Positions 60,701-64,000 of a stretch of 64,000 nt of DNA are shown here, one piece after another. Source of the DNA: Aporrectodea caliginosa. Lineage: Eukaryota; Annelida; Clitellata; Crassiclitellata; Lumbricidae. The DNA lies in assembly GCA_020284085.1 (NCBI GenBank), contig JACEVL010000675.1, forward strand, positions 124,501-188,500, written 5' to 3'. The position numbers and the translations under genes are program-made. The notes beneath the pieces are model-generated. The model was not told the DNA's origin and ran no database searches. It saw nothing but the letters and a program-made list of their open reading frames with translations. Each line of letters starts with the position of its first letter. The stretch's first letter is position 1.

Positions 60701-63673
60701 AATAAGTTTTTATGAGTTATTGCAAATTTTATTAAATTTGCTTTGCATTGTATTGTATTGCATTGAAATCGAGTATAATTTAAACTTTGATAATAGCAGT
60801 TTGCAGACTTTGGAATAATTGACTAATTGCTTTGATAGTTTCTTTTGACAATTCAGTCTTATCTAATGAGTAAACTTCGAGAAACTTAAAAAACAGATAA
60901 ATTTTGAGTCCAGATTTGAAGGAGTCAAGTGAATCAGCCGCCCGTAGGGCAGGAGGAAGACTGTTCCAGTATCTGGGGCCGGGCGCTGAGAAAGCGCGGT
61001 TACCAAAGTGGGTTCTCATCTGTTGTATGCGAAGATTGCTTTTCTCGAGCGATCGGAGTCGCAACCTGGAAGTGAAGAAATGCAGCCGAATGCTTCCCAA
61101 TATAGTAATTGTGCAAATACTCAGGCGCAACCCTTGACTAGGTTGGCCATGACCCGGGCAGTGCAATAAGGTTAGAGCGGTTGACCTGTAACATGGAGAG
61201 TACGGGTTTGATCCTCATCCGGGGCAGTTAATGTGTAGGGACCATGAGCAAGTCCTTCGCGCACAATTGCTCTGCAATATTTAAGGATGGACTGACAAAT
61301 GTTTAATTGCAGTAGTCCTGGTGCATAAAAAAATAGAGTTGGTATTTAATCGAGGCAAGAGCAGACAAGAGAGCAGGCTCTGATCTGTGACATGTCTTTG
61401 CTTACAGCAGACTTATGTAACGTATTGCCTGAATATGATAGAAACAAGATTTGTGAAGCTTAGTTTTCTGCTGTCGAAATGTAGATTACTGTCCAGAGTC
61501 ATCCCAAATGTTTTGACAGTTTTTGATAGTGGAACAACAGCGCCATTACTGGTCAATGCTGTATGTAGAAGGAAAAGAACTCAGTTGCTGGCATGAGCCA
61601 AACATGATTGCATCAGAATTTATCTGGGTTTATAGCCAGACCATTGAGGCAGAAGAGAGGCTCTCATCATGTTTTAACTTGCTGGACTCTTCTGTTGGTG
61701 ACAGAGCAATGTGAAGCCTAGTATCATCGGTGTACTGCCGTAACTGGACTTCAAAGTGATTTGCTGTGAGGTACCAATATCACTTGCTGAGACTGATATT
61801 AGAGGTAGGAAGCTAGCCAGGTTAAGGTAGTCCTAGAAGCACCAAGACTGTCATTGAGTCTAGAATGGTGGTCAACAGTATTAAAAGCGGTATTAAGGTC
61901 GAGGCATACTGAGGTGCATGCCTTTCCATTATCAACTAAAGAGGTGTGGAGAAAATGATTGAGACGTCGGAGGTGCTTCTTGTCTGGATGTCATCCAAAG
62001 GACTCCAGCCGAAAGGTGGAGAAAATTTAGTTCATCTGGTTAGGTGGTGTTGCCAGATTTATAAAATTGACTTACCTTTTTTGGCAGCATTGCTGCCCTA
62101 ATGTTTCTTTCTCTGCCATTGGGTAGACCAGCAACTGACCTCAGAGCATGTGAAGAGTGTATGTTAAACGTACTCCTGCATTCGCCGGGTGATTCAGACG
62201 TTAGCTAAAGCTGCCATGACCTTGCTGCATGCATTCTTATGCACCAGAGGAAAATGGTGCCATTTATGCAATGCCTGGTGTTGTCATTGTCTTGTAAACC
62301 GATTCATCTCAAGGGAAAGGTGTACAAGACAATGATAAGACCAGTGATGATGTATAGAGCAGAGGTCTGGACAGTGACAAGGAGAGAGGAAGGGGGAAGG
62401 GTTATTGGAGAGAACAATCTAAATGAGAATGCTGCAGTGGACATCGAAAAGACGCTGGGAGTAGCATGTATTACTGACAAAATACGAGGCTAGGTTGAGA
62501 TGATACGGTAGTGATGAGAAGAGAGGATGAAAGCTTCATGAAGAGAATTATGATGGCAGATGTAACCGGACGCCACAGTCGGGGACGGCAGAAGAAGATA
62601 TAGGGAGACATACATGATACAAGATCTGAAGTCTCTCAGATTGAGGAAAGAAGATACTAGTGACAGAAACAAGTGCAGAAGAAGGATCCGTGTGGCTGAC
62701 CCCTCCGCTGGGAGGGATTAATTCAAGCCTGAAGAAGATTATATATTTATGCAGGCCTAACTCTGTCTCATAGTAATCAGCTACTTGAGATGCTATGGCT
62801 CAGCCGTTGGTGGTATACTTGGGTTTGGCCATGTATTCAGTTTCATGTGGCAGTTACTGCACCTCTAACCTATGCATGAATGCAGGGTGCATAAATGCAA
62901 TTGTCTTGCAGTATGTATTCAGTTTTCTTAAGAGGCCATAGGTCTCAGTCTCATCTGTTCCGGACAGCAGATTTCCTTCCTACTGGAATGAGCATCCACA
63001 GTTAGGCATCGAAGCTTTGCTGTAATTGATCCATGTTTTGTAATACATAATTACCTAGTGACCTGTGACATAAGCTCCTGTCTTTGTCTCTTGTCTGTAA
63101 GCTCTTGAAAATCGTTTTTACTGTAGTTTTGTTTGTCAGATCAGAAGCACCTCTGATAAGTTTATCTTGAATGCCAGTTACAGTCAGGTTCATTTGGGTG
63201 GACTCTGTATGTTATGTATCCAAAGAGCTTACTGTTTTTGTGAAATTTAACATTGGTTAGGCAAGCATAGCGAGTGCGTTTGATATGTTTTTTCATTAAA
63301 TAGTGCTTTCTAATGTCTAATTACAACTATAATTATAATCCAGAAATGTATTCGTTTACAAAGTCTTTTTTTATCATTTTTATCATTGCGCACTTCAGAA
63401 GGGCTTTTGCTGTGAGAAGCGATTTATAAATAGCCAAATACAATACAATTGGGTTGATTTAACAGACTGTGCTGTGTTTTAGATGATCATGCAAAGTTCC
63501 TACTGATTCACATTTTTGGTTTGTCGATGCCTTGCATGATGGGTATTTATGCTGCCTCCATGATCTTTGCGGTTTTTATTCCTATTCTGGGACTAGTAGG
63601 AACAGAGGTTTTTCCTGATGTGTTTATTGGTTCACTGGTCCCTTTTTTGACTCTTTTGCTCTTCAGCTATCAG
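48132..63673 (+). CDS. ERMP1: Endoplasmic reticulum metallopeptidase 1, 5' part (nine exons, continues beyond window)
   Basis: Exons: 48132-48711, 49403-49530, 50667-50772, 52629-52775, 54353-54445, 56399-56608, 59076-59305, 60496-60679 and 63483-63673, together 1869 nt or 623 codons. All joins keep frame. The protein is an M28-family zinc aminopeptidase-like enzyme of the ER membrane. It has a short cytosolic N-terminus, a membrane helix (about 47-65), a lumenal peptidase domain (about 80-370), then several membrane helices. Expected metal and catalytic residues are present: His185 and Asp187 (CHYDS), Asp197 (GASDDA), Glu231/Glu232 (GAEEN), Asp258 (NLDAAG) and His334 (YHTKFD). Human ERMP1 is about 900 residues, so roughly a third lies beyond 64000. 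The start is the first in-frame ATG (AAGATGG context). Introns are full of transposon debris. Confidence 0.93.
49403..49530 (+). CDS. ERMP1: ERMP1 exon 2 (catalytic core)
   Basis: Encodes [20 protein letters not shown] and [15 protein letters not shown], the M28 Asp and Glu-Glu motifs. Acceptor TTGCAG, donor CAG|GTATGA, phases 1 and 0. Confidence 0.93.
49827..49898. repeat. (TGAA)n microsatellite in ERMP1 intron 2
   Basis: About 18 GAAT tetramers in a row. Confidence 0.97.
50072..50452 (+). pseudogene. Retroelement pol-like fragment in ERMP1 intron 2
   Basis: The open frame contains [36 protein letters not shown] and [17 protein letters not shown]. The Cys-x-Cys and HGLSC pattern is typical of a reverse-transcriptase-associated ORF seen many times in invertebrate genomes. 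It has no ends and no reverse transcriptase here. Confidence 0.6.
50667..50772 (+). CDS. ERMP1: ERMP1 exon 3 (GC donor)
   Basis: Encodes [15 protein letters not shown] and [19 protein letters not shown]. Only a donor at 50773 reading GCAGGT joins in frame to exon 4 (FQA|GPGNPW). The nearby GT at 50777 would shift the frame. Confidence 0.88.
51080..52520 (-). mobile_element. LINE-like repeat in ERMP1 intron 3, split by a MITE
   Basis: 51560-51690 and 52404-52460 together match 61340-61500 of intron 8, for example GACAAGAGAGCAGG, ATGATAGAAACAA and CGAAATGT. The match is interrupted exactly by the MITE at 51692-52396. Confidence 0.7.
51692..52396. mobile_element. MITE, 705 bp, CGTCGCCTGAGAATTAT ends
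   Basis: Left CGTCGCCTGAGAATTAT and right inverted ATAATTCTCAGGCGACG, with ATTT on both sides (51688-51691, 52397-52400). The repeat at 61440 shows the uninterrupted target. Related to the MITE at 32898-33786. Confidence 0.88.
52629..52775 (+). CDS. ERMP1: ERMP1 exon 4
   Basis: Encodes [38 protein letters not shown] and [11 protein letters not shown]. Acceptor TTCAG, donor CCAG|GTTCGT, phase 1 at both ends. Confidence 0.92.
53045..53250 (-). mobile_element. LINE reverse transcriptase end in ERMP1 intron 4
   Basis: Matches 60900-61030 in sequence order (AAGGAGTC.A.TGA, GGACCGGGC). It is a decayed copy of the same C-terminal RT segment. 53251-54352 shows no recognised gene. Confidence 0.6.
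54353..54445 (+). CDS. ERMP1: ERMP1 exon 5 (last zinc-ligand His)
   Basis: Encodes [20 protein letters not shown] then [11 protein letters not shown]. His334 is the expected metal ligand. Acceptor TTTTAG, donor GGAG|GTCTGT, phase 1. Confidence 0.92.
54845..55345 (-). pseudogene. Ty3/gypsy-type gag fragment in ERMP1 intron 5
   Basis: Minus-strand text has [16 protein letters not shown] near 55240, as in a gag helical region. It is followed, after frame changes, by two zinc-knuckle-like pieces ([10 protein letters not shown] and [15 protein letters not shown]) near 55060-54970. No LTRs were found. It is an old fragment. Confidence 0.6.
55350..55686. mobile_element. Non-autonomous hAT-like element, 337 bp, in ERMP1 intron 5
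   Basis: Starts CAGGGATGGCCAACTCG and ends GGTTGGCCACCCCTG. The 8-bp duplications CTTTATCG (55342-55349) and CTTTATTG (55687-55694) differ at one base. Confidence 0.9.
56216..56372 (-). mobile_element. SINE of the TTGAAGCGCCTG family
   Basis: (AAT)n then CTTTAATGAAGTGCCTGAC and GCGCTGTACATTTACATG, as in 31390-31480. Ends about 25 bp before ERMP1 exon 6. Confidence 0.75.
56399..56608 (+). CDS. ERMP1: ERMP1 exon 6 (end of peptidase domain, membrane helix)
   Basis: Encodes [40 protein letters not shown] and a hydrophobic [19 protein letters not shown] helix. A SINE ends about 25 bp upstream of the acceptor. Phase 1 at both ends. Confidence 0.92.
57078..57190 (+). mobile_element. tRNA-derived SINE fragment
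   Basis: CACGGTGGTGTAGG and a degraded B box (GTGCGAATCCACC) followed by the GCCGCCGCGTAGGG body of the 28255 family. Confidence 0.6.
57300..58305 (+). repeat. LINE debris in ERMP1 intron 6
   Basis: [13 protein letters not shown] near 57330 resembles the end of a LINE endonuclease (SDH motif). [11 protein letters not shown] and [13 protein letters not shown] near 58155-58255 resemble a reverse transcriptase end. The frames are broken. Confidence 0.4.
58306..58780. mobile_element. MITE, 475 bp, with internal minisatellite
   Basis: CCCGTAGTTTAGGTTGCTAA at the left is matched by inverted TTAGCAACCTAAACTACGGG at the right, perfect for about 26 bp. The interior is about nine degenerate units of 40-50 bp built around ATCAATCCAGCTTCTATTTA. 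Confidence 0.85.
59076..59305 (+). CDS. ERMP1: ERMP1 exon 7 (membrane helices)
   Basis: Two hydrophobic helices ([20 protein letters not shown] and [20 protein letters not shown]) surround the conserved SGHSLSWY. Donor AAG|GTATGC, phase 0. Confidence 0.9.
60085..60310. repeat. C-rich then AT-rich low-complexity tract in ERMP1 intron 7
   Basis: Repeats of ATTACCCCTGCC type at 60105-60182, then TATATA-rich sequence at 60230-60310. 59306-60080 has no recognised element beyond short CAA/ACA-rich stretches. Confidence 0.7.
60496..60679 (+). CDS. ERMP1: ERMP1 exon 8 (membrane helices)
   Basis: Encodes [20 protein letters not shown] and hydrophobic LVLGLLTW and [15 protein letters not shown]. Donor CAGG|GTATGT, phase 1. 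Confidence 0.9.
60760..61150 (-). mobile_element. LINE reverse transcriptase end in ERMP1 intron 8
   Basis: The minus frame reads [40 protein letters not shown] and GLKIYLF, a well-preserved RT C-terminus of the CR1/Rex type. Confidence 0.85.
61340..62030 (-). mobile_element. LINE reverse transcriptase core remnant in ERMP1 intron 8
   Basis: The reverse complement near 61905-61800 gives [20 protein letters not shown] then TWLASYL, the RT motif A region and the segment after it. Related copy at 51080-52520. Confidence 0.7.
62240..62730 (+). mobile_element. RTE-like LINE C-terminus in ERMP1 intron 8
   Basis: [37 protein letters not shown] and, in a shifted frame, RHSRGRQKK match the conserved end of RTE-clade ORFs. 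62731-63482 shows no recognised feature. Confidence 0.75.
63483..63673 (+). CDS. ERMP1: ERMP1 exon 9 (last exon in window)
   Basis: Encodes [20 protein letters not shown], then a membrane segment and [25 protein letters not shown] matches the ERMP1 loop. Donor CAG|GTAAAC, phase 0. 63674-64000 is intron 9 with no exon recognised. Confidence 0.9.
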
Positions 63674-64000
63674 GTAAACACACAGCATGAGAAGATGTGG
63701 TATGCTTGTTGGAATTCTTTGTAATTTGTAAAATTGCATATTTATTTAATGCCTCTTCAAAAAGACTTATCAAAGTTGCTTCCAACCTGGCTATACTAGA
63801 CTGTTATGAAATAGAGTGGTCTTCACCACTGGCAAAAAAGTGGTGTAGAAAGGAGAAGCTCATTGACCAAGTGTTAGATATGACCAGAGAAAGGAAATCA
63901 AATTACTTACTTAAGTAGAGATAATACTGAGGAACCAGGAGTAATGTTAAATACTGTGGTTTGCCAGACTTCAGTGTTTTTTAAACCATAATACCCAATA

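Overview
This is eukaryotic nuclear DNA: split genes with GT-AG introns and consistent phases, TATA-box promoters, microsatellites, and a dense load of LINE, SINE, hAT and MITE copies. One gene is clearly the animal ER metallopeptidase ERMP1. Frequent AGGCCTA motifs, CR1/L2-like and RTE-like LINEs and the gene content suggest a marine invertebrate, perhaps an echinoderm or another deuterostome. That placement is inference.

Region 1 (1-46830) is a duplicated cluster of small secreted cysteine-rich protein genes. Four intact minus-strand paralogs (A 331-4487, B 8887-13551, C 30797-35039, D 43336-46309) and one divergent plus-strand paralog (E 23120-26706) share three coding exons, identical splice phases (0, then 2), a TATA box about 50-65 bp before the start codon, an N-terminal signal peptide and an eight-cysteine core ending in C-x-C-P-G. 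A broken E-type exon lies at 14499-14603. The minus-strand copies sit in larger duplicated modules, with a left flank block, LINE remnants, the gene and a right flank block. Shared and private transposon insertions give a history in which A and B are closest relatives. The function is not established. The C-terminal cysteine layout weakly resembles IL-17-type cystine-knot cytokines.

Between and inside these genes are decayed transposases, several non-autonomous elements with readable target-site duplications (TSDs), a 2.6-kb DNA transposon with about 150-bp inverted repeats (19131-21717), a perfect 28-bp-arm hairpin (18581-18641) and a six-copy 20-bp tandem repeat (18728-18848).

Region 2 (47475-64000) is the 5' part of ERMP1 on the plus strand. 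Nine coding exons (48132-63673, 623 codons) carry the whole M28 zinc-peptidase domain and part of the membrane region, and the gene runs off the right edge. Intron 3 appears to be a GC-AG intron. A MITE carrying four TGACGTCA octamers ends 190 bp before the start codon. The introns hold LINE, SINE, hAT, MITE and Ty3/gypsy-like debris. No other host gene, true tRNA, rRNA or CRISPR array was recognised.
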